46,408 nucleotides of DNA. It comes from Bacteroidota bacterium (lineage in GTDB: Bacteria > Bacteroidota > Bacteroidia > AKYH767-A > OLB10). The DNA is taken from assembly GCA_019136655.1 (NCBI GenBank), contig JAGVTU010000022.1, positions 1-46,408 of the forward strand, given 5' to 3'. Every line of letters begins with the position of its first letter. Position 1 is the first letter of the stretch. The notes beneath the pieces are model-generated. The model searched no databases, had not been told where the DNA came from, and was given only the letters and a program-made list of their open reading frames with translations. Both the position numbers and the translations under genes were made by a program. Positions 18,819 to 26,509 of the stretch are shown one piece after another.

Positions 18819-19535
18819 ATGAAAAAGCTGATTATTGCATTTGTTGTTCTGTGCACATACTCGCAGGCGCAGCAACTTTCGGTTGAGAACAAACCAGTGA
18901 TGAATGAAGACGGAAAAATGGTTGACTCATGGGTAGCTCATCTCGATCAGGATCAGAGTTACTGTATGAATACGTATAACGAATTTATGCGCAAGAATTT
19001 TGATTACAGAACGGGAAGACGTGCAAAAAATATTTTGTCGGTTGACAAAAAAACTTTTGCTGAAATATCAAGTCTGCGCATTGACCAGCGGGCAATTTTC
19101 TGGCCTGAATCCAATGGCACGGCAGTAGCTTTTCAGTTCAGCCCGGGATACGACATCCATTTTGGAAACGAGATGTATAAAGAAGAGTTTAACAGAGCAG
19201 AAGCACTGGTAAAAAATTATGTGCGCTTTCATTACAAATATTTTTATGAGGAAAAGAAAAAAGAGCTGAACTCCAAAATAAAGAGCAAGCAGAAAAGCAT
19301 CAGCAACAATGAATCGCGTATAAAGAAAAATGAAAAAACTATTTCCGACAACAACGAAGACATTGCAGCCAACTCCATTGATGCAGATAAACTGCGCGAC
19401 AAAAACACCAAACTTGAAAATGAAAACAACAACTTACATTCGGAAATAGATAAACTTAACGCAGAAATATCAAACCTCGAAGGCGAAATTTCCAAAGCGG
19501 ATGAGAGCCTGAAAAACGCAGAAGCATTTAATTAA
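18819..19535 (+). CDS. Exported protein with C-terminal coiled coil, unknown function
   Basis: 238 residues. An N-terminal signal peptide (MKKLIIAFVVLCTYSQAQ) is followed by a globular part of ~130 residues that I do not recognise (with GNEMYKEEFNRAEALVKNYV). From residue ~143 there is a long charged heptad-rich coiled coil (KKKELNSKIKSKQKS to the end), rich in Asn, Glu and Lys. It is likely periplasmic or outer-membrane anchored by self-association. It lies 10 bp after purA and 14 bp before trxB, so it is in the operon, but its job there is not evident. Confidence 0.88.
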   Translation: MKKLIIAFVVLCTYSQAQQLSVENKPVMNEDGKMVDSWVAHLDQDQSYCMNTYNEFMRKNFDYRTGRRAKNILSVDKKTFAEISSLRIDQRAIFWPESNGTAVAFQFSPGYDIHFGNEMYKEEFNRAEALVKNYVRFHYKYFYEEKKKELNSKIKSKQKSISNNESRIKKNEKTISDNNEDIAANSIDADKLRDKNTKLENENNNLHSEIDKLNAEISNLEGEISKADESLKNAEAFN

Positions 19536-19549
19536 CAGAAGGAATAAAT

Positions 19550-20494
19550 ATGAGTACAAACACAGAGCATGTAAAATGTTTGATTATTGGTTCGGGGCCT
19601 GCAGGATATACGGCAGCAATTTATGCAGCGCGGGCCGACCTTAAACCGGTAATGTATCAGGGATTGCAGCCGGGAGGGCAGCTGACCATCACTACTGAGG
19701 TCGAAAATTTTCCGGGATATCCTGAGGGAGCCATGGGACCTGAAATGATGGAAGACTTTAAAAAACAAGCTGAACGTTTTGGAACAGATGTTCGCTGGGG
19801 CTATGCCACCAAGGTTGATTTTAAAGGGCCGGTGCATAAAGTGATTATTGACGAGGAAAAAGAAATTGCTGCCGATGCAGTAATTATTGCAACAGGAGCT
19901 TCGGCAAAATGGCTTGGTTTGGAGAGTGAGAAAAGACTTAACGGCTTTGGTGTTTCGGCATGTGCAGTGTGTGACGGATATTTTTTCAGAAATCAGACTG
20001 TAGCCATTGTAGGTGCCGGTGATACCGCTGCAGAAGAAGCTACCTACCTTGCAAAACTTTGTACAAAAGTTTACATGATTGTGCGCAAAGGCGAAATGCG
20101 TGCATCCAAAGCCATGCAGCACAGAGTAATGAATACAAAAAATATTGAAGTGCTCTTTAATACTGAAACGGCAGAGGTGCTGGGCGATAAAACAGTGAGT
20201 GGTGTGAAGGTGAGAAACAACAAAACAGGAGAAGAAAAAATTCTGGATGTTACCGGATTTTTTGTTGCCATAGGACATCAGCCCAATACTGAAATTTTTA
20301 AAGGATGGATTGATATGGACGAAACGGGATATATCAAAACCATACCCGGCACTTCCAAAACAAACATTGCCGGAGTGTTTGCTGCAGGCGATGCACAGGA
20401 CAAAATTTACAGGCAGGCTGTAACTGCTGCAGGTACGGGATGCATGGCTGCACTGGATGCTGAAAGATATTTAGCCGAAGCAGGAATACATTAA
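19550..20494 (+). CDS. trxB: Thioredoxin-disulfide reductase
   Basis: 314 residues. FAD motif GSGPAG (14-19), NADPH motif GAGDTA (155-160), redox-active CAVC (138-141), and C-terminal GVFAAGDAQDK for the FAD ribityl contact. Transfers electrons from NADPH to thioredoxin in the cytoplasm. Last gene of the operon, followed by a strong terminator at 20522. No thioredoxin gene is in the window. Confidence 0.97.
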   Translation: MSTNTEHVKCLIIGSGPAGYTAAIYAARADLKPVMYQGLQPGGQLTITTEVENFPGYPEGAMGPEMMEDFKKQAERFGTDVRWGYATKVDFKGPVHKVIIDEEKEIAADAVIIATGASAKWLGLESEKRLNGFGVSACAVCDGYFFRNQTVAIVGAGDTAAEEATYLAKLCTKVYMIVRKGEMRASKAMQHRVMNTKNIEVLFNTETAEVLGDKTVSGVKVRNNKTGEEKILDVTGFFVAIGHQPNTEIFKGWIDMDETGYIKTIPGTSKTNIAGVFAAGDAQDKIYRQAVTAAGTGCMAALDAERYLAEAGIH

Positions 20495-20521
20495 CAGCAT
20501 TTACAACCCAATAAACACTTA

Positions 20522-20562
20522 AACAGTGAAGGTTATAAAAACGCCTTCACTGTTTTTTTTTA
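20522..20562 (+). terminator. Strong rho-independent terminator after trxB
   Basis: An 11-bp perfect stem, AACAGTGAAGG (20522-20532) with CCTTCACTGTT (20544-20554), then a run of T from 20553. It lies 27 bp after the trxB stop and closes the fur-to-trxB operon. Confidence 0.92.
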
Positions 20563-20665
20563 TGCATACATCAATGATTACATCTGACTAATTGCCTGAC
20601 TGAATTTATACAGTTCTCAGCAAATTAAATTTTTAAAAGTTATTCTTTTTTGGAATGACTTTAAT

Positions 20666-20673
20666 TATATTTG
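20666..20673 (+). promoter_or_regulatory. Possible -7 box for the gene at 20791
   Basis: TATATTTG, matching TAnnTTTG, but 117 nt before the ATG, implying a long leader. The leader contains a 7-bp hairpin, AAACTGA/TCAGTTT (20693-20699 with 20702-20708). Confidence 0.4.
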
Positions 20674-20790
20674 ACAGATACAACTGACATAAAAACTGAT
20701 TTCAGTTTATAGGGCAGCAAACTGCATGCATGCGTATGCAATCCGCATAAAATGGAAAATTTATCACCGGGGATGTAGGAGCAAAGCAAA

Positions 20791-21219
20791 ATGACAGGAC
20801 TCACTTCGTTCAATAACTTGACTTATGCATTGTGCAACAGTTTCAGGCAGGCAGTAGTATTTTTCTGTTTTGTGCTGATGAATTTGAACTCTGCAGAAAT
20901 GTTGGCGCAACAAAAGTCAGATTGCCTGAGTCATTTAGACAGTGCAAGTGTGATGTCTATGGCACATGAAAGAAAATGGATTTCTGCAAACAGCGATGCT
21001 GAACTTGCTCCATCGCTTAAGCCTCAACTGATTTTCGACAGCGACCATTGTATGTGGATAATGATTACCAAAAGTTATAGTACTACTTTACGTGGCAAGT
21101 GCAGACATACCAACGGATGCACCATTGAAACCACTTATGTCAGACGTATAGCAGCCGACAGTGGAAAAGTAATCAGCAAAAAATCGAAAAGAAAAGTAAT
21201 ACCCAATTACGAAATGTGA
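20791..21219 (+). CDS. Small hypothetical protein, probably exported
   Basis: 142 residues. A hydrophobic segment (VVFFCFVLMNLNSAEML, about residues 22-38) looks like a signal peptide or anchor. The rest is polar with Cys pairs (SDC, DHC, GKC, NGC), suggesting disulfides outside the cytoplasm, and a basic C-terminal stretch (SKKSKRKV). I do not recognise the family. It is flanked by a strong terminator upstream and a convergent gene downstream, so it is monocistronic. The start is uncertain. Confidence 0.7.
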   Translation: MTGLTSFNNLTYALCNSFRQAVVFFCFVLMNLNSAEMLAQQKSDCLSHLDSASVMSMAHERKWISANSDAELAPSLKPQLIFDSDHCMWIMITKSYSTTLRGKCRHTNGCTIETTYVRRIAADSGKVISKKSKRKVIPNYEM

Positions 21220-21265
21220 TTTCTGTTATTTCACTCAGGCATGCAATCCATGAAATAGAAAATTC

Positions 21266-22150
21266 TTATCCTATTCTGAAACTCGTCATCGAGAGTGAAC
21301 CTGCAAGCGGTTTGTCGTTGAACAATTCAACGGTTTCATTTTTGTCCTGCAAAGCAAGTGTATATAACAGCGGCAGATAATGTTCGGGCGAGGGGATGGC
21401 AAGCTGAAAAGATTTGCCCTGTGCCGAATAATTTATCAGTGATGAATGGTCGTGATTCAGCACATACTGTTTCATTTTTTCGTTGGCTTCCTGTGCCCAG
21501 TCGTAGGCATAGTGTTCATTCATTTTGCTCCATTCAACCATGCCCAGGTTGTGAACTATATTGCCACTGCCAATAATTAAAACACCTTTGCTGCGCAATA
21601 CATTCAGCTCTTTTGCCAAATCGTAATGATAGGCTGCTCCCTGTCCGTAGTCGAGGCTCATTTCAACCACAGGAACATCAGCCTGCGGATAGAGATGTTT
21701 TATCACACTCCAAGCACCATGGTCGAGTCCCCATTTTTCGTCAAGCCCAACGGTGGTTTTACGAATCATTTCGCTGGTTTGCTTTGCCAGCAGCGGACTT
21801 CCGGGAGCAGGATATTGCACTTCATAAAGTTCTTTTGGAAATCCTCCGAAATCGTGAATCGTTTTGGGTTTTTCCATGGCAGTAATCCATGTTCCTTTGG
21901 TTTCCCAGTGAGCGCTGATGCAGAGTATGGCTGATGGCTTCGGCAACCTTTGGGCCATGTCTCTGAAACCCTGTACAAATTCATTTTCCTGAATGGCATT
22001 CATGGGGTTGCCATGTCCTACAAAGAGCACAGGCATTTTTGGCGAAGAGGCATTGCCTGCAATTTTATTCAGCGTATTGAGTTTGGTAGTCATTCCTGTA
22101 AAAGGCAGTGCTGCAAATGGCAGCATGGAGATAAACTTTTTTCTGTCCAT
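21266..22150 (-). CDS. ygiD: DODA-type (4,5-DOPA-like) extradiol ring-cleavage dioxygenase, YgiD family
   Basis: 294 residues. The N-terminus MDRKKFISMLPFAALP is Tat-like with Arg-Lys rather than twin Arg, so export is possible. Class III extradiol dioxygenase motifs: VGHGNPMN, CISAHWET (metal His), LDHGAWSVIKHLYP, and GSGNIVHNLGMVEW. Family members are zinc- or iron-dependent dioxygenases acting on catechols; the true substrate is unknown. It stands alone on the minus strand between the hypothetical and the LRR gene. Confidence 0.9.
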   Translation of the reverse strand: MDRKKFISMLPFAALPFTGMTTKLNTLNKIAGNASSPKMPVLFVGHGNPMNAIQENEFVQGFRDMAQRLPKPSAILCISAHWETKGTWITAMEKPKTIHDFGGFPKELYEVQYPAPGSPLLAKQTSEMIRKTTVGLDEKWGLDHGAWSVIKHLYPQADVPVVEMSLDYGQGAAYHYDLAKELNVLRSKGVLIIGSGNIVHNLGMVEWSKMNEHYAYDWAQEANEKMKQYVLNHDHSSLINYSAQGKSFQLAIPSPEHYLPLLYTLALQDKNETVELFNDKPLAGSLSMTSFRIG

Positions 22151-22200
22151 TGAATTAAATCAACAGTTGGATGTAAAAATAGTTTGAATGGCAAAGGATC

Positions 22201-22812
22201 CTATTGCTTGCAATTGCAGGGAGGCGAAAGGTAGATGGTAGTGTAGGGCAGTAAGTCGTGGAAACGTTTTTGCTGTTCTTCGTTGAAGAGGATACCACGC
22301 AGCTCGAGTTTGCGCAGTATGCTTCGCAGACTTTTTATATCGTCAGGCAAATCGGACAATTCATTATCCCACATGCTCAGCACTTCCAGGTTTATGAGCA
22401 TACCAATTTCAGGAGGCAAAGATTCAATGCGGTTGCGGTCGAGGTCGAGCAATTGCAGATTTTTAAGTGTGCCTATACGCTGCGGCAGTGCAGTAAGCCT
22501 GTTGTTATTGAGATACAGCCGCTGAAGGTTTGAAAGTTTGTAAATGTTTTCAGGAATTTCAGTAAGCTGGTTGCGGCCGAGGTTCAGCTCGCGCAATTCG
22601 GTAAGCTGAAACACTTCAGGAGGAACTTCTTTGAGTTTTCGTTTCGACAAATCGAGACGAAAAACAGAATCGGGTTTTTGAAGTGCTTCCGACAACGATT
22701 TCCATACTTTTTGATGGTTAATAGAATCTTCTTCCCAAAGCTCCTGTGCTTTCAGACTCATGGTAAAACATACCATCAGAAGTATGGCTATATGGCTCGT
22801 TGCCCTTTTCAT
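22201..22812 (-). CDS. Exported leucine-rich-repeat protein
   Basis: 203 residues. A signal peptide (HIAILLMVCFTMSLKAQ) is followed by five or six 23-residue LRRs of the LxxLxxLxLxxNxLxxLPxxI type from residue ~50 to 165, for example LRELNLGRNQLTEIPENIYK. The last residues are Cys-containing (SPPCNCKQ). It is probably periplasmic or surface-exposed and mediates protein binding. It starts 20 bp after the ribF stop on the same strand, so it is likely the second gene of a ribF operon. Confidence 0.88.
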   Translation of the reverse strand: MKRATSHIAILLMVCFTMSLKAQELWEEDSINHQKVWKSLSEALQKPDSVFRLDLSKRKLKEVPPEVFQLTELRELNLGRNQLTEIPENIYKLSNLQRLYLNNNRLTALPQRIGTLKNLQLLDLDRNRIESLPPEIGMLINLEVLSMWDNELSDLPDDIKSLRSILRKLELRGILFNEEQQKRFHDLLPYTTIYLSPPCNCKQ

Positions 22813-22832
22813 ATCCTCATTTAACGAAGGAA

Positions 22833-23759
22833 TTACGATAATAGTTTTACTGCTTTTGATTTATCCATATTCATGGCGGCAATTAATTCTTCTTTTGAGT
22901 TGAATTTTTCCTCATTTCGTATATGTGCAATCATTTGCAGTGTTAATTTTTCTCCATATAAATCGCCCTCAAAATCAAAGAGATTGATTTCTACTGAACG
23001 CTCACCATTGTCGAAGGTGGGCCTGTTGCCAATGCTCATTACGCCATTCAAAAGTTTTCCTTTTACGAGCGCTCTTGCAGCATAAATTCCGTTGGCAGGA
23101 ATGAGTTTATAGTCTTCTCTGATATGCAGGTTTGCAGTAGGAAATCCGAGTTCGCGTCCCAGTTTTTTTCCATGAATCACAGTGCCCGTCAATTCATAAT
23201 CATAACCTAAAAATTCACGTGCAGCAGCCACATCACCGCAGAGCAGTGAGTTGCGTATTTTGGTAGAACTTACAGCCACTTCGTTTACGTCCTGCTCGGG
23301 TATGCGTTCCACTTCAAAATTATAAACCGGTGCCAGCTCTTCCAGGTCGGCAAAACTTCCTTCGCGGTTGCGGCCAAAGTGATGGTCGTAGCCGATTACC
23401 AGTTTTTTTACTCCTAATTTGTTTACCAGAATATCTCTTACAAACTCAGTGCTGCTAAGCCGCGAAAATTCTTTTGAAAAAGGATGGATGATGAGGTGCT
23501 GAATGCCTGCCTTGTCCATGAGTGCCGTACGCTCTTCGATGGTGTTGAGCAACTGAAGCCCGTGGTCGTCAGGAAACAATACCATGCGCGGATGCGGAAA
23601 AAAAGTGAGAACAACCACTTCACCGCCAATTTCGTCAGCTAATTGTTTCAGCCGGTTGATGATGACTTTATGTCCTTTGTGAACACCGTCAAAAGTGCCA
23701 AGAGTGATGACAGCGTTGTTAACCTTTTGGAAAAGGTCAATATGATTGTAAATTTTCAA
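22833..23759 (-). CDS. ribF: Bifunctional riboflavin kinase / FAD synthetase
   Basis: 308 residues from a TTG start at 23759 (KIYNHIDLFQ onward). The frame is open to another TTG at 23780, but those bases form the end of the -7 octamer TAATTTTG at 23778-23785, so they lie upstream of the transcript. The FAD-synthetase head has LGTFDGVHKGH (residues ~20-30) and the kinase part has GFPTANLHI, PANGIYAARA and GVMSIGNRPTF. Converts riboflavin to FMN and FAD. Downstream is the LRR gene. Confidence 0.96.
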   Translation of the reverse strand: MKIYNHIDLFQKVNNAVITLGTFDGVHKGHKVIINRLKQLADEIGGEVVVLTFFPHPRMVLFPDDHGLQLLNTIEERTALMDKAGIQHLIIHPFSKEFSRLSSTEFVRDILVNKLGVKKLVIGYDHHFGRNREGSFADLEELAPVYNFEVERIPEQDVNEVAVSSTKIRNSLLCGDVAAAREFLGYDYELTGTVIHGKKLGRELGFPTANLHIREDYKLIPANGIYAARALVKGKLLNGVMSIGNRPTFDNGERSVEINLFDFEGDLYGEKLTLQMIAHIRNEEKFNSKEELIAAMNMDKSKAVKLLS

Positions 23760-23777
23760 AAATGATAATCTATTCAG

Positions 23778-23785
23778 CAAAATTA
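23778..23785 (-). promoter_or_regulatory. -7 promoter box for ribF
   Basis: On the minus strand TAATTTTG, 18 nt before the inferred TTG start at 23759. It overlaps the alternative TTG codon at 23780 and decides the start. Confidence 0.6.
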
Positions 23786-23831
23786 CAAAAGATTTGAGTT
23801 GATGGTTTCATGGGCAGTGCAGGCAATGGCA

Positions 23832-25019
23832 TTATTGGAAATCGGGATATAAGAGGTATTTTTTTCTGATGTTTTTATAAGCATCCAGATCTTTCTGCCA
23901 CGACTGACGAATCTGATCTTCATTCAGTCCTTCGATAATTTGTTTGCGCAGCTTGTCAGTGCCTGCAAGTTTATCAAAATACGAGTTGAAGAATTTATCT
24001 TTCTGCGTATAGTTGTCGTAAATATTTTTCAGCCAGAAGAGATAAAGTTTTTTTGAAGTAGGGATGTAATAATTTCCAAAATCGCGAAGGTCGAAACCGT
24101 GGCACTTTTGATTTTCGTACAGCGGTGCAAGTTTCATTTCAGGATTTTTATGTGGCGTAAATTCGAGAGGGCCTTCAGTGAATCCGGGATAGCCAACTAT
24201 CTGAAAAGGATAATCGGTTCCGCGTCCTATACTCACAATGGTACCTTCAAAAAAACAAAGAGAAGGATAGAGATACACTGCCGTCATGTTGGGCAGATTG
24301 GGCGAGGGTCTTACAGGAAGCTGATAGAGTGTGCTGTGTGTATAACCTTTCACCGGAATAATTTCGAGATTGCATTGCATTTTATCTTTCAGCCATCCTT
24401 CACCATTCAGCATCTGTGCATATTCACCTAAGGTAAGTCCGTAAACCACTGGAATGGGATTCATGCCAACAAACGATTTGTAAGCAGGCTCCAGCACCGG
24501 TCCGTCCACATAGTATCCATTCGGATTAGGTCTGTCGAGCAGAATGAGTTTTTTCTTTTGTTCGGCACAGGCTTCCATCACATATTGAAGTGTAGAACTG
24601 TAGGTATAAAACCGCACGCCCACATCCTGCAAGTCGAAAACCACCAAATCAATTCCCGACAAATCATCGGCAGTAGGTTTCTTATGGTCGCCATAGAGTG
24701 AAATAACGGGCAATCCTGTTTTTTTGTCAACGGAAGAAGCCACTTCTTCACCTGCTTCGGCAACACCTCTGAAACCATGTTCGGGAGTCATAATTTTTTT
24801 TACATCAATGGATGCATGCAACAACACATCAATTAAATGTTCGTTACCTACAATGCTTGTCTGATTGGCAACCACAGCCACTTTCTGATTGTGCAACTTG
24901 GGCAAATAAACATTCAACTGTTCGGCACCGGTAATGACGCTGTCAGGCATTTGTGCAGCACAAAAAGTTGTTGCTGCTGCCATCACCAAAACAAAACTGA
25001 AGAAACGCTTCAAAAGCAT
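23832..25019 (-). CDS. namZ: Exo-beta-N-acetylmuramidase NamZ-like (DUF1343, GH171)
   Basis: 395 residues. A signal peptide ends near FCAAQ. Conserved segments include NQTSIVGNEHLIDVLL, TPEHGFRG, FDLQDVGVRFYTYSST, LDRPNPNGYYVDGP and YPSLCFFEGTIVSIGRGTD. The family releases terminal N-acetylmuramic acid from peptidoglycan-derived glycans in the periplasm, supporting cell-wall recycling. It is divergent from the permease gene at 25059, separated by ~40 bp holding the permease promoter. Confidence 0.93.
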   Translation of the reverse strand: MLLKRFFSFVLVMAAATTFCAAQMPDSVITGAEQLNVYLPKLHNQKVAVVANQTSIVGNEHLIDVLLHASIDVKKIMTPEHGFRGVAEAGEEVASSVDKKTGLPVISLYGDHKKPTADDLSGIDLVVFDLQDVGVRFYTYSSTLQYVMEACAEQKKKLILLDRPNPNGYYVDGPVLEPAYKSFVGMNPIPVVYGLTLGEYAQMLNGEGWLKDKMQCNLEIIPVKGYTHSTLYQLPVRPSPNLPNMTAVYLYPSLCFFEGTIVSIGRGTDYPFQIVGYPGFTEGPLEFTPHKNPEMKLAPLYENQKCHGFDLRDFGNYYIPTSKKLYLFWLKNIYDNYTQKDKFFNSYFDKLAGTDKLRKQIIEGLNEDQIRQSWQKDLDAYKNIRKKYLLYPDFQ

Positions 25020-25026
25020 AATTTTG
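25019..25026 (+). promoter_or_regulatory. -7 promoter box for the permease gene
   Basis: TAATTTTG, 32 nt before the TTG start at 25059, overlapping the first codon of the divergent namZ gene by one base. Confidence 0.55.
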
Positions 25027-25058
25027 AAACCGATTAAAAAACAAGATTAGTCAATTCA

Positions 25059-26279
25059 TTGAAATACGAGTCGTACATAGCAAGACGTTTTTTCACAGGC
25101 AGTGTTAACAACCAACGAATGTCGAAGGCAGTTCTGTACATTGCCATTACAAGTGTTGCACTGAGTGTGCTGGTGATGATTGTTTCCATTTGCATTGTCA
25201 CAGGTTTCAAGAATGAAATCACACAGAAAGTTGTAGGATTCGGCTCGCACATACGTTTAAAAAATTTTGACAACAACCAGTCGTTTGAAGAAACTCCTGT
25301 AAACATCAGTCAGCCATTTATCAAAACACTTCGCGCTGATAACAGGATTGAGAAAATTACAGCCTTTGCAAGCAAGGCAGGAATCATTAAAACCGATGAA
25401 GACATTCAGGGAGTAGTCATCAAAGGACTTGACAGTCTTTATCAGGCTGATTTTTTCAGTGACAAGATGTTTCAGGGACGATTTGACCTTTCAATTGTCA
25501 ACGGCCAGTATCCTGCAATCATTTCAAAAAACATTGCCGACAAAATGAACCTCAAACTCAATGATCCGCTGGTAGTGTATTTCATTGAGCAGCCACCGCG
25601 CATCCGCAAGTTTGTTATCCGCGGAATTTACAACACCGGCCTCGAAGAGTTTGACAACATGTATGTTTTTTCGCTACTGTCAGTCATACAAAAACTCAAC
25701 AACTGGACACCGGACCAGGCGGGAGGTTTTGAAATTTCACTGAAAAATCTGAACGACCTTTCGTCAGTAAATCATAAAGTGTATGAGCTGTCGGGCTTTC
25801 AGTTTAACTCGCTTACGATAAAAGAACTCTATCCCGATATTTTTCACTGGCTCGATTTGCAGGATGTGAATGTAATTATCATTCTGGTGCTGATGATACT
25901 TGTTGCAGGCATCAATATGATTTCTACACTGCTGATTATAATTCTCGAAAACACTTCTACCATTGGTTTGCTCAAAGCCATTGGAGCAAGAAATGCAGGC
26001 ATACGCAAAATTTTTATTTATGTGGCATCGGGTATTGTGCTCACCGGACTGGTAATCGGAAACCTGATTGCATTAACCTTATGCTTTCTTCAGTACCGTT
26101 ATCATTTGGTAGGCCTGCCACAGGAATCGTATTATGTATCGTATGTTCCGATTAATTTTTCGCCTGTAAATATTTTGCTGATCAATGCAGGAACACTGAT
26201 TGCATGTGTGCTTGTGATGGTGATACCTTCAGTCATCATTACACGCATCAATCCGGTGAAATCGCTGCGCTACGAATAA
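25059..26279 (+). CDS. FtsX/LolC-type ABC transporter permease
   Basis: 406 residues from a TTG at 25059; this gives the family N-terminus (YIARRF... before the first TM segment), while the next ATG at 25119 would remove the first 20 residues and the cytoplasmic segment before the membrane span. TM1 is at ~27-48 (VLYIAITSVALSVLVMIVSI), a large periplasmic domain follows, then three TM segments near the C-terminus (IIILVLMILVAGINMISTLL; IFIYVASGIVLTGLVIG; ILLINAGTLIACVLVMVIPS). Known relatives move lipoproteins or envelope signals with an ATPase partner, which is not in the window. Confidence 0.93.
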   Translation: MKYESYIARRFFTGSVNNQRMSKAVLYIAITSVALSVLVMIVSICIVTGFKNEITQKVVGFGSHIRLKNFDNNQSFEETPVNISQPFIKTLRADNRIEKITAFASKAGIIKTDEDIQGVVIKGLDSLYQADFFSDKMFQGRFDLSIVNGQYPAIISKNIADKMNLKLNDPLVVYFIEQPPRIRKFVIRGIYNTGLEEFDNMYVFSLLSVIQKLNNWTPDQAGGFEISLKNLNDLSSVNHKVYELSGFQFNSLTIKELYPDIFHWLDLQDVNVIIILVLMILVAGINMISTLLIIILENTSTIGLLKAIGARNAGIRKIFIYVASGIVLTGLVIGNLIALTLCFLQYRYHLVGLPQESYYVSYVPINFSPVNILLINAGTLIACVLVMVIPSVIITRINPVKSLRYE

Positions 26280-26281
26280 AG

Positions 26282-26485
26282 TCAGTCTTTTATTTCTTCA
26301 AAGTCAACATAATCTCCCTTGTCGTCCGATTTACTTTTTGGAGGCTGACCTGTTTCAATGGTTACTTCGCCTTCGCGCGGGCGCGTTTGCGACTGCTGAC
26401 GTGTAAAGTTTTTCCGCGACTGAAAACTATGGTAAATTCTCCACACAATCCAGATAACTACAACGGTATAAAATACATCACGCAT
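26282..26485 (-). CDS. DUF4834 small membrane protein
   Basis: 67 residues. An N-terminal hydrophobic segment (VFYTVVVIWIVWRIYHSF) is followed by a charged, Pro-rich cytoplasmic tail with acidic DYVDFEEIKD at the end. This is a conserved small Bacteroidota family of unknown function. It lies 24 bp downstream of carB on the same strand and may be co-transcribed; its stop is 2 bp from the stop of the convergent permease gene. Confidence 0.85.
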   Translation of the reverse strand: MRDVFYTVVVIWIVWRIYHSFQSRKNFTRQQSQTRPREGEVTIETGQPPKSKSDDKGDYVDFEEIKD

Positions 26486-26509
26486 GGTTTATTGTTTGCA
26501 TTAAAATGA

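Noticed and set aside
19532..20278. 248-aa minus-strand ORF
   Set aside because: It is the antisense shadow of trxB; His/Cys/Phe-rich composition and no domain.
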